A DNA stretch of 64,000 nucleotides from Enhygromyxa salina (lineage in GTDB: Bacteria > Myxococcota_A > Polyangia > Nannocystales > Nannocystaceae): NCBI RefSeq assembly GCF_002994615.1, contig NZ_PVNK01000015.1, forward strand, positions 41,218 to 105,217. Direction: 5' to 3'. The position numbers were made by a program, and so were the translations under genes. The notes beneath the pieces are model-generated. The model was not told where the DNA came from, made no database searches, and saw nothing but the letters and a program-made list of their open reading frames with translations. This document shows positions 28,615 through 36,425 of this stretch, piece after piece. The stretch's first letter is position 1, and each line of letters begins with the position of its first letter.

Positions 28615-29574
28615 CTACGGAGAGGGATCGATGAAGTCGTTGGTGATGTCGGCCATGAGCCTCAGCTGCTCGACCTCCTCAGCCGAGAGCTCGGGCGGCG
28701 CGTAGTCGCTGGTCGAGCAGGCCTGGTCGACGATCTTGCCGAAGAACACGCACGCCGCGAGGTAGCTCCCAGCCAGCGAGGGGTGGCTGCCGTCGCCGGC
28801 GTAGAGATCGAGACTGTCTTGCGGGTCGAGCTGCAGCGTCGACATCCACGCGTCGCCGACGGGCGCGACCTCGGTGTCGCTGGCGAGCGCGGCCTCGAAG
28901 TAGCCGCTCGCGAGGCCCTCGTACATCTCGTCGACGCTCATGCCGAGCTGGGCGAGATCGGGGTTGCCGGCCTCGCGGGGCCAGGTCTGGTAGAGCAGCA
29001 CCCGCGCGTCGCCGCCCATGGCCGAGAGCGCCGCGAAGTCGAGGACCGCCTGCTCGAAGGTCGGGTAGTCGAGGATCGGCTCGACGCTCTGCCCCTGGAT
29101 CACGACGACGTCCCAGTCGCCCGCGAGGGCGTCGACGACCTCGGGGTTGGCGAGGTGATCGACCACGCGCGCGCCGCCCACGGTGATCGAGTCGGTGCTC
29201 AGGGGCGTCGCCGAGCCGTCGCCGAGCGCCGCGACGAGGCCCGGGAGGTCGTTGAACGCGGTGTAGCTGTTGCCGACGAACAGGACCGCGGGGACCTCGA
29301 CCGGGTCGCCGTCGCCGTCGCCGTCGCCATCGCCGTCGCCATCGCCATCGCCGTCGCCATCGCCGTCGCCATCGCCATCGCCCTCGCCGTCGCCATCGCC
29401 GTCACCATCGCCATCGCCATCGCCATCGCCGTCGCCGGTGGACGAGCTCGCGTCGGACTCGCCGGACTCGCCGAACTCCGCAGACGACTCTCCGACCTCC
29501 GCGCCATCGGGCGCGGGCGCACACGCGGACAGGGCAATCATCAGGCCGAGACCAAAGTCGAGCACGCGGGGCAT
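28615..29574 (-). CDS. SGNH/GDSL-type hydrolase lipoprotein with a long Asp-Gly linker
   Basis: 319 residues. A lipoprotein signal ends at LSAC (about residue 18). A serine-rich stretch leads into a run of about 22 Asp-Gly pairs (about 47-90, once broken by Glu-Gly), encoded by 6-bp tandem repeats. The hydrolase domain starts with VLFVGNSYTAFNDLP, the block I of SGNH enzymes with Ser in GNSYT, and ends with GDGSHPSLAGSYLAA, the Asp-x2-His block. It likely de-esterifies a cell-surface or external substrate. TATTGT lies 10 bases before the ATG. Confidence 0.85.
   Translation of the reverse strand: MPRVLDFGLGLMIALSACAPAPDGAEVGESSAEFGESGESDASSSTGDGDGDGDGDGDGDGDGEGDGDGDGDGDGDGDGDGDGDGDGDGDPVEVPAVLFVGNSYTAFNDLPGLVAALGDGSATPLSTDSITVGGARVVDHLANPEVVDALAGDWDVVVIQGQSVEPILDYPTFEQAVLDFAALSAMGGDARVLLYQTWPREAGNPDLAQLGMSVDEMYEGLASGYFEAALASDTEVAPVGDAWMSTLQLDPQDSLDLYAGDGSHPSLAGSYLAACVFFGKIVDQACSTSDYAPPELSAEEVEQLRLMADITNDFIDPSP
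29279..29445. repeat. 6-bp microsatellite coding Asp-Gly repeats
   Basis: A stretch of GGCGAC/GGCGAT hexamers (minus strand) within the lipoprotein gene. It can expand or contract by slippage without shifting the reading frame, changing linker length. Confidence 0.85.
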
Positions 29575-29744
29575 CGGTGCCCAAACAATACCCTCGCGCG
29601 GGCGATGGGAACACCCTGAAAGACGAGGCCCCGCCGCCGCACGCCTCGACGTCCCACAAATGTTCGCAGTCAGCCCCGACCATGTTCACGGGTCAATACG
29701 ACGACTCCATGATACAGGCACTTCGCAGTTAGGGATTCCGACCG

Positions 29745-30770
29745 ATGACGTCTCGACCCCACGATGCCCTGTTCAAAGCCGCGTTCGAGACCCCCAGGCA
29801 CGCCATGGGGCTGTTTCAGCTGGTCCTACCCCCCGACGTGAGCGCCGCGATCAGCTGGAGCTCCATCACCCCCGAGTCCGGCACCTTCATCGATCCCGAT
29901 CTCGTCGACCAACACAGCGATCTGTTGTTTTCCGTCCAGCTCGACGGTACGCCCGCGCTGCTCTACCTCTTGCTCGAGCACCAGAGCACCCACGCCTCCG
30001 ACATGCCTCTGCGCATGGCCGAGTATCTCCTCCGGGTCTGGAGGCGCTACCAAAAGGGCCACGGCTTGCCCCTCCCGCTGATCCTGCCCGCGCTCGTCAG
30101 CCACGCCCCGAACGGCTGGACGGCGTCCCGATCCCTCCATGGGCTCGTCGAGCCGCCTCCTGCGTCGATACCGGGGCTCGCGCCGCTCGTGCTCAACCAC
30201 TGCCCCCTCGTCCTCGACCTCGCCGACAGCGACGACGACAAGCTTCGAGACTGGGCCCTGGCCGCGTTCCCCAAGCTCGCGTTGGTCGTTCTCCGAGACG
30301 GCCGCGACCCCGAGCGCCTCCGCCGAGACTTCAACCACTGGCGCGACACCTTCCGCGAGGTCCTCCGCGCCCCGAACGGAGCCGAGGCCGTGGCGCAAGT
30401 GTTGCGCTACGTCGCCCTGGTCACCGGGAACATGCGCTTCGAGGAGTTTCGTGCGACCATTCGAGAACAGCTCCCCGAGGCAGGAGAGATCGCCATGACC
30501 ATCGCCGAAGAACTCCGCCAAGAAGGTCTACAACAGGGTCTACAACAGGGTCTACAACAGGGCCTACAACAGGGTCGCCAGCAAGAGCGCGCCGAGCTGC
30601 TCGTCAAGCAGCTGGCCCTCAAGTTCGGGACCTTGTCGCCCGCATGCGTCGCCCGCATCGAGTCCGCGACCTACGAACAGCTCGAACGCTACATCGAGGG
30701 CGTGCTGACGGCCGAGTCCCTCGAGTTTCTGTTCGCGGACGCTAGCGATAGCCTTCGGCCTGAAGCGTGA
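29745..30770 (+). CDS. rpn: Rpn-family recombination-promoting nuclease, copy 1
   Basis: 341 residues. The N-terminal PD-(D/E)XK nuclease domain of the YhgA/Transposase_31 family is clear: [10 protein letters not shown] at the start, [11 protein letters not shown] with Asp59, and YLLLEHQS with E78-x-Q80 as the metal and catalytic residues. The C-terminal region (about 250-341) carries four Gly-Leu-Gln-Gln repeats followed by a small helical domain. Rpn proteins are DNA endonucleases; in E. coli the full-length form (RpnL) is toxic and acts against phage, and the separately translated C-terminal part (RpnS) blocks it. The last codons are antisense to the end of an ABC exporter fragment. A near-identical copy lies at 31667. 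Confidence 0.92.
   Translation: MTSRPHDALFKAAFETPRHAMGLFQLVLPPDVSAAISWSSITPESGTFIDPDLVDQHSDLLFSVQLDGTPALLYLLLEHQSTHASDMPLRMAEYLLRVWRRYQKGHGLPLPLILPALVSHAPNGWTASRSLHGLVEPPPASIPGLAPLVLNHCPLVLDLADSDDDKLRDWALAAFPKLALVVLRDGRDPERLRRDFNHWRDTFREVLRAPNGAEAVAQVLRYVALVTGNMRFEEFRATIREQLPEAGEIAMTIAEELRQEGLQQGLQQGLQQGLQQGRQQERAELLVKQLALKFGTLSPACVARIESATYEQLERYIEGVLTAESLEFLFADASDSLRPEA
30495..30770 (+). CDS. Internal RpnS-like reading frame within rpn copy 1
   Basis: An in-frame ATG at 30495 is preceded by AGGAG with 8 bases of spacing. That is a better Shine-Dalgarno than the one of the full gene. It would give a 91-residue C-terminal protein ([11 protein letters not shown]...), corresponding to the RpnS antitoxin described for E. 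coli Rpn systems. The same ATG and site start the two free-standing genes at 30942 and 32888, which supports its use. Translation here is inferred. Confidence 0.6.
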   Translation: MTIAEELRQEGLQQGLQQGLQQGLQQGRQQERAELLVKQLALKFGTLSPACVARIESATYEQLERYIEGVLTAESLEFLFADASDSLRPEA

Positions 30771-30915
30771 ACAGCCGCGCGTAGCGGCCGTCGTTGGCCA
30801 TCAACTGCTCGTGCGAGCCCTGCTCGACGACGCGCCCGTGGTCGAGCACGACGATCTGATCCGCCGAGCGCACGGTCGAGAAGCGGTGCGAGATCAGGAT
30901 CGCCATCCGGTCCGC
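30742..30915 (-). pseudogene. ABC exporter 3' fragment a
   Basis: About 174 bases match the last 58 codons of the ABC exporter gene (33123-35015), including its stop codon. The match ends at a junction with rpn sequence (CCGGTCCG joined to CAGCTCCCC). It has no start or promoter. Its first 29 bases are shared antisense with the end of rpn copy 1. Confidence 0.88.
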
Positions 30916-30941
30916 AGCTCCCCGAGGCAGGAGAGATCGCC

Positions 30942-31181
30942 ATGACCATCGCCGAAGGACTCCGCCAAGAAGGTCTACAACAGGGTCGCCAGCAAGAGCG
31001 TGCCGAGCTACTCGTCAAGCAGCTGGCCCTCAAGTTCGGGACCTTGCCGCCCGCATGCGTCGCCCGCATCGAGTCCGCGACCTACGAACAGCTCGAACGC
31101 TACATCGAGGGCGTGCTGACGGCCGAGTCCCTCGAGTTCCTGTTCGCGGACGCTAGCGATAGCCCTCGGCCTGGGGCGTGA
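30942..31181 (+). CDS. Free-standing RpnS-like C-terminal domain, copy 1
   Basis: 79 residues beginning [11 protein letters not shown], identical in layout to the internal start of the full rpn genes and with the same AGGAG eight bases upstream. The nuclease domain is absent. It has only one Gly-Leu-Gln-Gln repeat before [19 protein letters not shown]. The gene arose from a tandem duplication that joined the ABC 3' end to the rpn sequence just ahead of the ribosome site, so the entire translation signal was kept. It probably serves as an inhibitor of the full-length nuclease. The promoter is not evident. Confidence 0.72.
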   Translation: MTIAEGLRQEGLQQGRQQERAELLVKQLALKFGTLPPACVARIESATYEQLERYIEGVLTAESLEFLFADASDSPRPGA

Positions 31182-31505
31182 ACAGCCGCGCGTAGCGGCC
31201 GTCGTTGGCCATCAGCTCCTCGTGCGAGCCCTGCTCGACGACGCGCCCGTGGTCGAGCACGACGATCTGATCCGCCGAGCGCACGGTCGAGAAGCGGTGC
31301 GAGATCAGGATCGCCATCCGATCCGCGGTCAGGTTGCGCACGTGCTCGAACACGGTCGCCTCGGCCTCCGCGTCCATGGCCGCGGTCGGCTCGTCGAGCA
31401 CGAGGATGTCGGCCTGCGAGCGCATGAAGGCCCGGGACAGGGCGACCTTCTGCCACTGCCCCCGAGAGCTCGCGCCTCATACATGCCGCCGATCGAAGAC
31501 AAGCT
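31153..31505 (-). pseudogene. ABC exporter 3' fragment b, rearranged
   Basis: Bases 31153-31476 match the last 108 codons or so of the ABC exporter, including Walker B ([12 protein letters not shown]) and the stop. Two C bases are missing near 31470, which shifts the frame. A short piece from an internal part of the same gene (TACATGCCGCCGATCGAAG, as at 33971) follows, then a few dozen bases resembling the lipoprotein gene (Ser-Asp-Ser-Pro codons). It is a by-product of recombination and cannot be functional. Confidence 0.88.
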
Positions 31506-31666
31506 CGCGTCGGACTCGCCGGACTCCGCGGACGACCCTGAAAGACGAGGCCCCGCCGCCGCACACCTCGACGTCCCACAAATGTTCGCAGTCAGCCCCG
31601 ACCATGTTCACGGGTCAATACGACGACTCCATGATACAGGCACTTCGCAGTTAGGGATTCCGACCG

Positions 31667-32716
31667 ATGACGTCTCGACCCCACGATGCCCTGTTCAAAG
31701 CCGCGTTCGAGACCCCCAGGCACGCCATGGGGCTGTTTCAGCTGGTCCTACCCCCCGACGTGAGCGCCGCGATCAGCTGGAGCTCCATCACCCCCGAGTC
31801 CGGCACCTTCATCGATCCCGATCTCGTCGACCAACACAGCGATCTGTTGTTTTCCGTCCAGCTCGACGGTACGCCCGCGCTGCTCTACCTCTTGCTCGAG
31901 CACCAGAGCACCCACGCCTCCGACATGCCTCTGCGCATGGCCGAGTATCTCCTCCGGGTCTGGAGGCGCTACCAAAAGGGCCACGGCTTGCCCCTCCCGC
32001 TGATCCTGCCCGCGCTCGTCAGCCACGCCCCAAACGGCTGGACGGCGTCCCGATCCCTCCACGGGCTCGTCGAGCCGCCTCCTGCGTCGATACCGGGGCT
32101 CGCGCCGCTCGTGCTCAACCACTGCACCCTCGTCCTCGACCTCGCCGACAGCGACGACGACAAGCTTCGAGACTGGGCCCTGGCCGCGTTCCCCAAGCTC
32201 GCGTTGGTCGTTCTCCGAGACGGCCGCGACCCCGAGCGCCTCCGCCGAGACTTCAACCACTGGCGCGACACCTTCCGCGAGGTCCTCCGCGCCCCGAACG
32301 GAGCCGAGGCCGTGGCGCAAGTGTTGCGCTACGTCGCCCTGGTCACCGGGAACATGCGCTTCGAGGAGTTTCGTGCGACCATTCGAGAACAGCTCCCCGA
32401 GGCAGGAGAGATCGCCATGACCATCGCCGAAGAACTCCGCCAAGAAGGTCTACAACAGGGTCTACAACAGGGTCTACAACAGGGCCTACAACAGGGCCTA
32501 CAACAGGGCCTACAACAGGGTCGCCAGCAAGAGCGCGCCGAGCTGCTCGTCAAGCAGCTGGCCCTCAAGTTCGGGACCTTGTCGCCCGCATGCGTCGCCC
32601 GCATCGAGTCCGCGACCTACGAACAGCTCGAACGCTACATCGAGCGCGTGCTGACGGCCGAGTCCCTCGAGTTTCTGTTCGCTGAGGCTAGCGATAGCCC
32701 TCGGCCTGAAGCGTGA
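31667..32716 (+). CDS. rpn: Rpn-family recombination-promoting nuclease, copy 2
   Basis: 349 residues, almost identical to copy 1 at 29745. Differences are few: Thr for Pro in NHC(T)LVLD, changes near the C-terminus ([12 protein letters not shown]), and six instead of four Gly-Leu-Gln-Gln repeats, each repeat being 12 bp. The nuclease residues Asp59 and E78-x-Q80 are intact. The upstream 130 bases are also duplicated, so both copies should have the same promoter. The last codons are antisense to ABC fragment c. Both copies look functional. Confidence 0.92.
   Translation: MTSRPHDALFKAAFETPRHAMGLFQLVLPPDVSAAISWSSITPESGTFIDPDLVDQHSDLLFSVQLDGTPALLYLLLEHQSTHASDMPLRMAEYLLRVWRRYQKGHGLPLPLILPALVSHAPNGWTASRSLHGLVEPPPASIPGLAPLVLNHCTLVLDLADSDDDKLRDWALAAFPKLALVVLRDGRDPERLRRDFNHWRDTFREVLRAPNGAEAVAQVLRYVALVTGNMRFEEFRATIREQLPEAGEIAMTIAEELRQEGLQQGLQQGLQQGLQQGLQQGLQQGRQQERAELLVKQLALKFGTLSPACVARIESATYEQLERYIERVLTAESLEFLFAEASDSPRPEA
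32417..32716 (+). CDS. Internal RpnS-like reading frame within rpn copy 2
   Basis: In-frame ATG at 32417 with the same AGGAG site as in copy 1. It would give 99 residues with six Gly-Leu-Gln-Gln repeats. Its use is inferred from conservation with the free-standing genes and the known RpnL/RpnS gene-within-gene arrangement. Confidence 0.6.
   Translation: MTIAEELRQEGLQQGLQQGLQQGLQQGLQQGLQQGRQQERAELLVKQLALKFGTLSPACVARIESATYEQLERYIERVLTAESLEFLFAEASDSPRPEA
32444..32521 (+). repeat. 12-bp repeat (CTACAACAGGGY) coding Leu-Gln-Gln-Gly
   Basis: Six units in this copy. The parallel arrays have four units in copy 1 (from about 30522), one in the free gene at 30942 and three in the free gene at 32888. 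The number changes in steps of 12 bp, so the frame is kept. Confidence 0.9.
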
Positions 32717-32861
32717 ACAGCCGCGCGTAGCGGCCGCCGTTGGCCATCAGCTGTTCGTGCGAGCCCTGCTCGACGACGCGCCCGTGGCCGAGCACGACGA
32801 TCTGATCCGCCGAGCGCACGGTCGAGAAGCGGTGCGAGATCAGGATCGCCATCCGGTCCGC
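32688..32861 (-). pseudogene. ABC exporter 3' fragment c
   Basis: About 174 bases matching the end of the ABC exporter, the unit-2 equivalent of fragment a. It ends at the same ABC/rpn junction. It differs by a few substitutions from fragment a and from the intact gene. Confidence 0.88.
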
Positions 32862-32887
32862 AGCTCCCCGAGGCAGGAGAGATCGCC

Positions 32888-33151
32888 ATGACCATCGCCG
32901 AAGAACTCCGCCAACAGGGCCTACAACAGGGCCTACAACAGGGCCTACAACAGGGTCGCCAGCAAGAGCGCGCCGAGCTGCTCGTCAAGCAGCTGACTCT
33001 CAAGTTCGGGACCTTGCCGCCCGCATGCGTCGCCCGCATCGAGTCCGCGACCTACGAACAGCTCGAACGCTACATCGAGCGCGTGCTGACGGCCGAGTCC
33101 CTCGAGTTCCTGTTCGCGGACGCTAGCGATAGCCCTCGGCCTGGAGCGTGA
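32888..33151 (+). CDS. Free-standing RpnS-like C-terminal domain, copy 2
   Basis: 87 residues beginning [11 protein letters not shown], with three Gly-Leu-Gln-Gln repeats and the same AGGAG ribosome site. The C-terminal domain is nearly identical to the others but has Pro in FGTLPPACV like copy 1 of the free form, where both full-length genes have Ser. Its last 29 bases overlap, antisense, the end of the intact ABC exporter gene. Probable RpnS-like inhibitor; the promoter is not visible. Confidence 0.72.
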   Translation: MTIAEELRQQGLQQGLQQGLQQGRQQERAELLVKQLTLKFGTLPPACVARIESATYEQLERYIERVLTAESLEFLFADASDSPRPGA

Positions 33152-35015
33152 ACAGCCGCGCGTAGCGGCCGTCGTTGGCCATCAGCTCCTCGTGCGAGCC
33201 CTGCTCGACGACGCGCCCGTGGTCGAGCACGACGATCTGATCCGCCGAGCGCACGGTCGAGAAGCGGTGCGAGATCAGGATCGCCATCCGATCCGCGGTC
33301 AGGTTGCGCACGTGCTCGAACACGGTCGCCTCGGCCTCCGCGTCCATGGCCGAGGTCGGCTCGTCGAGCACGAGGATGTCGGCCTGCGAGCGCATGAAGG
33401 CCCGGGACAGGGCGACCTTCTGCCACTGCCCCCCCGAGAGCTCGCGCCCGTCCTTGAACCAGCGCCCGAGCTGGGTCCGGTAGCCCTCGGGCATGTCCTC
33501 GACGAAGGCGTCGGCCATGCCGAGCTCGGCGGCCTCGCGCCAGCGGGCCTCGTCGTCGAAGTTCTCGACGTCGCCCGCGCCGACGTTCTCGCCAACCAGC
33601 ATCTGGTAGCGGGCAAAGTCCTGAAAGATCACGCCGACCCGCGTGCGCAGGTGGTGCGGATCCCACTGCGAGAGCTCGAGCCCGTCGAGGAGGATCCGGC
33701 CCTCGCTCGGCTGGTAGAGCCGCGTCAGGAGCTTGATGAGCGTGGTCTTGCCCGAGCCGTTCTCACCGACGAGGGCCAGGGACTGCCCGGGCCGCAGGTG
33801 CAGATCGACGCGCTCGATCGCGGGCGCCGTGCTGCCCGGATAGACGAAGCTCACGCCCTCGAAGCGCACGCCGTCGCCGGGCTCGGGCCCCTCGACCGCG
33901 ACCCCGGGCTCGCTGCCGACCGGCTGATCGAGGTACTCGTAGAGGTTCGACAGGTAGAGGTTGTCCTCGTACATGCCGCCGATCGAAGACAAGCTGGCGG
34001 CGACGGCGGCCTGGCCCTGACGAAACACCAACAGGTACATGGTCATCTCGCCGAGGCTGATCTGGCCGCGCACGGTCTCGACGACGATCCAGGCGTAGGC
34101 GCCATAGAACGCCGCGGTCCCGAGGAGCCCGAGGGCGAAGCTCCAAAACCCGCGGCGCAGGGTCAAGCGGCGATCCTCGGCGAACACGAGCTGGAAGATG
34201 TCGCGGTAGCGCTGCAGCAGCAGCGGGCCGAGGCCGTAGAGCTTGACCTCCTTGGCGTAGTCCTCGCGGGCGAGGACCGTCTCGAGGTACATCTGCTTGC
34301 GGGTCTCGGGAGAGCGCCAGCGAAACAGGCGAAAGGCCTCGCCCGAGAACTTGGTCTCGACCAAGAAGGCCGGGAGCCCGCCGAGGACCAGGACCAGCAC
34401 CGCCCACGGCGAGAACGCGAGCAGCAAGATCGCGTAGCTGGCCAGCGAGATCGCGTTTTGGACCAGGCCGAAGGTCCGGTTGACCAGGCTCAGGGGCCGC
34501 GACGAGGCCTCGCGCCGGGCCTGGGTCAGCTTGTCGTAGAACTCCGAGTCCTCGAAGTGGACCAGCTGCAAGGTCAGGGCCTTCTCGAGGATCATGACGT
34601 TGACCCGGTGACCGAGCATCGCCCGCAGCAGCGACTGGCACATGCTCAGGCCTTTTTGGGAGCCCGCGAGGACGATCATGAGGCCGCCCTCGAGCGCGAC
34701 CCAGCCGAGCACGATCTGAACCACCGGCTCGGCGCCGAGCTCGACCGCCGCCGCCGCCGCGACGACCGAGTCGACGATCTGGCGCCCAACCCAGGCCGCG
34801 GCCGCGGGCGTCAAGCCTGCGACCAGGGTCAGCAGCGCGAGCAAGATCGTGAGCAGCTTCGAGGTCGTCCAGACCAGCTCGACCGCGCGCTTGCTGTAGC
34901 GGAACACGCCGAGGAACTCTTTGAGGCCGAGACGCTTGCCCTTGCGCGCCGCGGCGTTGGCCTCGGCGCCGTGCGGTGAGGGATGCGCGCGCTTGCTGCT
35001 GTAGTGGGCGACCAT
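33123..35015 (-). CDS. ABC exporter half-transporter (membrane domain fused to ATPase)
   Basis: 630 residues from the ATG at 35015; GTG at 35063 or ATG at 35036 would add 16 or 7 residues. The membrane domain (about 50-350) has six hydrophobic segments. The ATPase domain has Walker A GENGSGKTT, the Q-loop VIFQDF, signature LSGGQWQ, Walker [13 protein letters not shown] and the switch His in LISHRF. This is the layout of lipid or peptide exporters that work as homodimers. The substrate is unknown. Its 3' end was copied three times into the rpn region, and its last codons overlap an rpn C-terminal gene on the other strand. The intact copy shows no damage. Confidence 0.92.
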   Translation of the reverse strand: MVAHYSSKRAHPSPHGAEANAAARKGKRLGLKEFLGVFRYSKRAVELVWTTSKLLTILLALLTLVAGLTPAAAAWVGRQIVDSVVAAAAAVELGAEPVVQIVLGWVALEGGLMIVLAGSQKGLSMCQSLLRAMLGHRVNVMILEKALTLQLVHFEDSEFYDKLTQARREASSRPLSLVNRTFGLVQNAISLASYAILLLAFSPWAVLVLVLGGLPAFLVETKFSGEAFRLFRWRSPETRKQMYLETVLAREDYAKEVKLYGLGPLLLQRYRDIFQLVFAEDRRLTLRRGFWSFALGLLGTAAFYGAYAWIVVETVRGQISLGEMTMYLLVFRQGQAAVAASLSSIGGMYEDNLYLSNLYEYLDQPVGSEPGVAVEGPEPGDGVRFEGVSFVYPGSTAPAIERVDLHLRPGQSLALVGENGSGKTTLIKLLTRLYQPSEGRILLDGLELSQWDPHHLRTRVGVIFQDFARYQMLVGENVGAGDVENFDDEARWREAAELGMADAFVEDMPEGYRTQLGRWFKDGRELSGGQWQKVALSRAFMRSQADILVLDEPTSAMDAEAEATVFEHVRNLTADRMAILISHRFSTVRSADQIVVLDHGRVVEQGSHEELMANDGRYARLFTLQAEGYR

Positions 35016-35814
35016 GGCGGGGCGAGTGCCGCACATGATGCGGCCCCCCGCGAGCGTCCGCACCCCCCGAATCGAGGAGCGGGCCCCTGGGATTCCGAGC
35101 CCTGAATCAAGCGCTGCGCGCTCGCCTTCCGGCTCGTACTCGTCTTCAAGGGGCCGCTCTCAACCAAAGAGCAGGCCGAGGGGCACGCACAGACCCGGCG
35201 GGTCGAGCTCGATCTACGCCCCCACCTGGGAGCGTAGATCACTCCGGCTCGCCAAGGTTGCGAGCGCGGCGAAGCCGAGAGATCCACGCCCCCCGCGTGA
35301 CTCACGCCACGGCCAGCCCGAGGCTCACTCGATCGGCGCCCGCTCGCGAGCAGGAGCGCACGGTAAGCCGACCAACTGGAGTATCCACCCGCGGGAGTCT
35401 CGACCGAGTCGCGCTCGATCCGGGCGAGCTCGTGACCAGCCTTGTTTCGAGCGCACGCTGGCGCGGCTCGACTCGCGCCGACGCCCGCCCGGCGATCACT
35501 CTCGCCAGCGTGGCGAGGGGGGCTGCGCGGAGCGAGATGGTTGCGGCTCGCACACGCCGACGGGCATGACGCGAGCGAGGGAGCTGTGATCCGCTCGGGC
35601 TCGAGCCCATGGCGAGCTCGAAGCATGCTTGCTCGGGCCACGCTCGCGAGCACGTCGCGATCGAGGCGACTGTGCCTGAGACAAGCGGAGGTGGAAGCTC
35701 GAGTTGGGTGGCCCTCGCGCTGGCGGGGCCGGGCAGCGTCGCGTGATCGAGTGACGCGCGGCGGCCCGAGGGCTGTGGGTACAGCGGGCCGGCGAGAACG
35801 ACGCGCCCCGAGCC
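35016..35814. other. Non-coding region of about 800 bases
   Basis: No convincing gene: the open frames here are arginine- and serine-rich and lack normal codon bias. At 35097-35124 is a 27-base segment (AGCCCTGAATCAAGCGCTGC...) found inverted at 49386-49412. It is followed by CTTCCGGCTCGTACT, also shared. The region could be a remnant of decayed genes. Confidence 0.5.
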
Positions 35815-36084
35815 CTACACGCCCCAGCGACGCGCCAGCACCTGGCGCTCCCACAGCGTGAAGAGCTCGCCCAGACCCATGTCGAGCGCCTGGGCGAAGC
35901 TGCGCAGGGTGTCGACGTCGGCGGCGTGCTGGCCGAGCTCGAGCGCCCGGATCACCTCGATCTGCAGCCCGCTGCGAGTCGCAACCTGCTCCTCCCCGAG
36001 GCTCAGATCGAGCCTCAGCTGTCGCAGGTGACGCCCGAGCTCCACCTCCGACGGGCCCCAATTGGGTCGCTCCTCAATATCCAC
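35815..36084 (-). CDS. XRE-family helix-turn-helix DNA-binding protein
   Basis: 89 residues from a GTG at 36084. An HTH_3 (Cro/CI) domain fills residues 14-72: LGRHLRQLRLDLSLGEEQVATRSGLQIEVIRALELGQHAADVDTLRSFAQALD. It is a short domain-only regulator with no sensor. Its targets are unknown. Open sequence on both sides, about 800 bases downstream and 340 upstream, gives no partner gene. Confidence 0.82.
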   Translation of the reverse strand: MDIEERPNWGPSEVELGRHLRQLRLDLSLGEEQVATRSGLQIEVIRALELGQHAADVDTLRSFAQALDMGLGELFTLWERQVLARRWGV

Positions 36085-36310
36085 AGCTCATGCTCGCGCA
36101 GATGTCGCGACTTGACGAGAGACGAGCCCATGGGTTGGTACCGGAAGATATGCTGGTCTCGATCGCGAAACGTCCGTGACGCCGGCCAAAAGTCGTGGAA
36201 TCTCCCCGACTTCTCGCCTGGGGGTCGCGAACTGATCCGGCACACCTGCTGGTTTATGAAGTGCAGCCTCGACGCGAGTTCGGGCCAAAACAGACTTTGA
36301 GTCGAGTACT

Positions 36311-36334
36311 ACCCAACGCATCGGTTGGGTTTTG
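36311..36334 (+). terminator. Hairpin with T-run, plus strand
   Basis: ACCCAAC and GTTGGGT form a 7-bp perfect stem with a 6-base loop, followed by TTT. No plus-strand gene ends just before it, so its role is unclear. Confidence 0.4.
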
Positions 36335-36344
36335 CGATGGGCCC

Positions 36345-36370
36345 GAGAAAACCCAACCTCCAGGTTGGGG
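36345..36370 (-). terminator. Rho-independent terminator of the glycosyltransferase pair
   Basis: On the minus strand CCCAACCT-GG-AGGTTGGG is an 8-bp perfect stem followed by TTTTC. It lies 56 bases after the stop of the 36426-38747 gene. Confidence 0.65.
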
Positions 36371-36425
36371 CCGAACCCAACGATTTTCATAGTAACCGGG
36401 AAGATTTGCAGGTTTTGAACCAGCG

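Larger units (their letters stand above)
29615..33448. repeat. Tandem duplication of a 1.9-kb rpn module
   Basis: Bases 29615-31476 and 31537-33448 are almost identical: unit 1 matches unit 2 at an offset of 1922 that rises to 1970 as unit 2 gains 12-bp repeats. Each unit holds the rpn promoter region, a full rpn gene, a 175-bp piece of the ABC exporter 3' end, a free-standing rpn C-terminal gene, and a second ABC 3' end. In unit 2 that last piece is the real end of the intact exporter gene. Confidence 0.9.
36085..36425. other. Intergenic region with TTGGGT-type repeats and two hairpins
   Basis: About 340 bases, lower in GC than the genes. The motif CCCAAC/GTTGGG recurs at least six times between 36311 and 36380, in both orientations. 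Two hairpins built from it are listed separately. It may serve as terminator for the glycosyltransferase operon and promoter for the XRE gene. Confidence 0.6.

Noticed and set aside
29279..29445. Possible CRISPR-like array
   Set aside because: It is a 6-bp microsatellite inside a coding region, with no spacers.
30495..32720. The duplicated rpn region as an insertion sequence
   Set aside because: Rpn was once called a transposase family, but there are no terminal inverted repeats or target duplications. The units are tandem and include host ABC gene pieces, so tandem duplication explains them better.
35442..35861. A 139-codon plus-strand frame in the gap at 35-36 kb
   Set aside because: Arg/Ser/Ala-rich, without codon bias typical of the genes here and overlapping the XRE gene.
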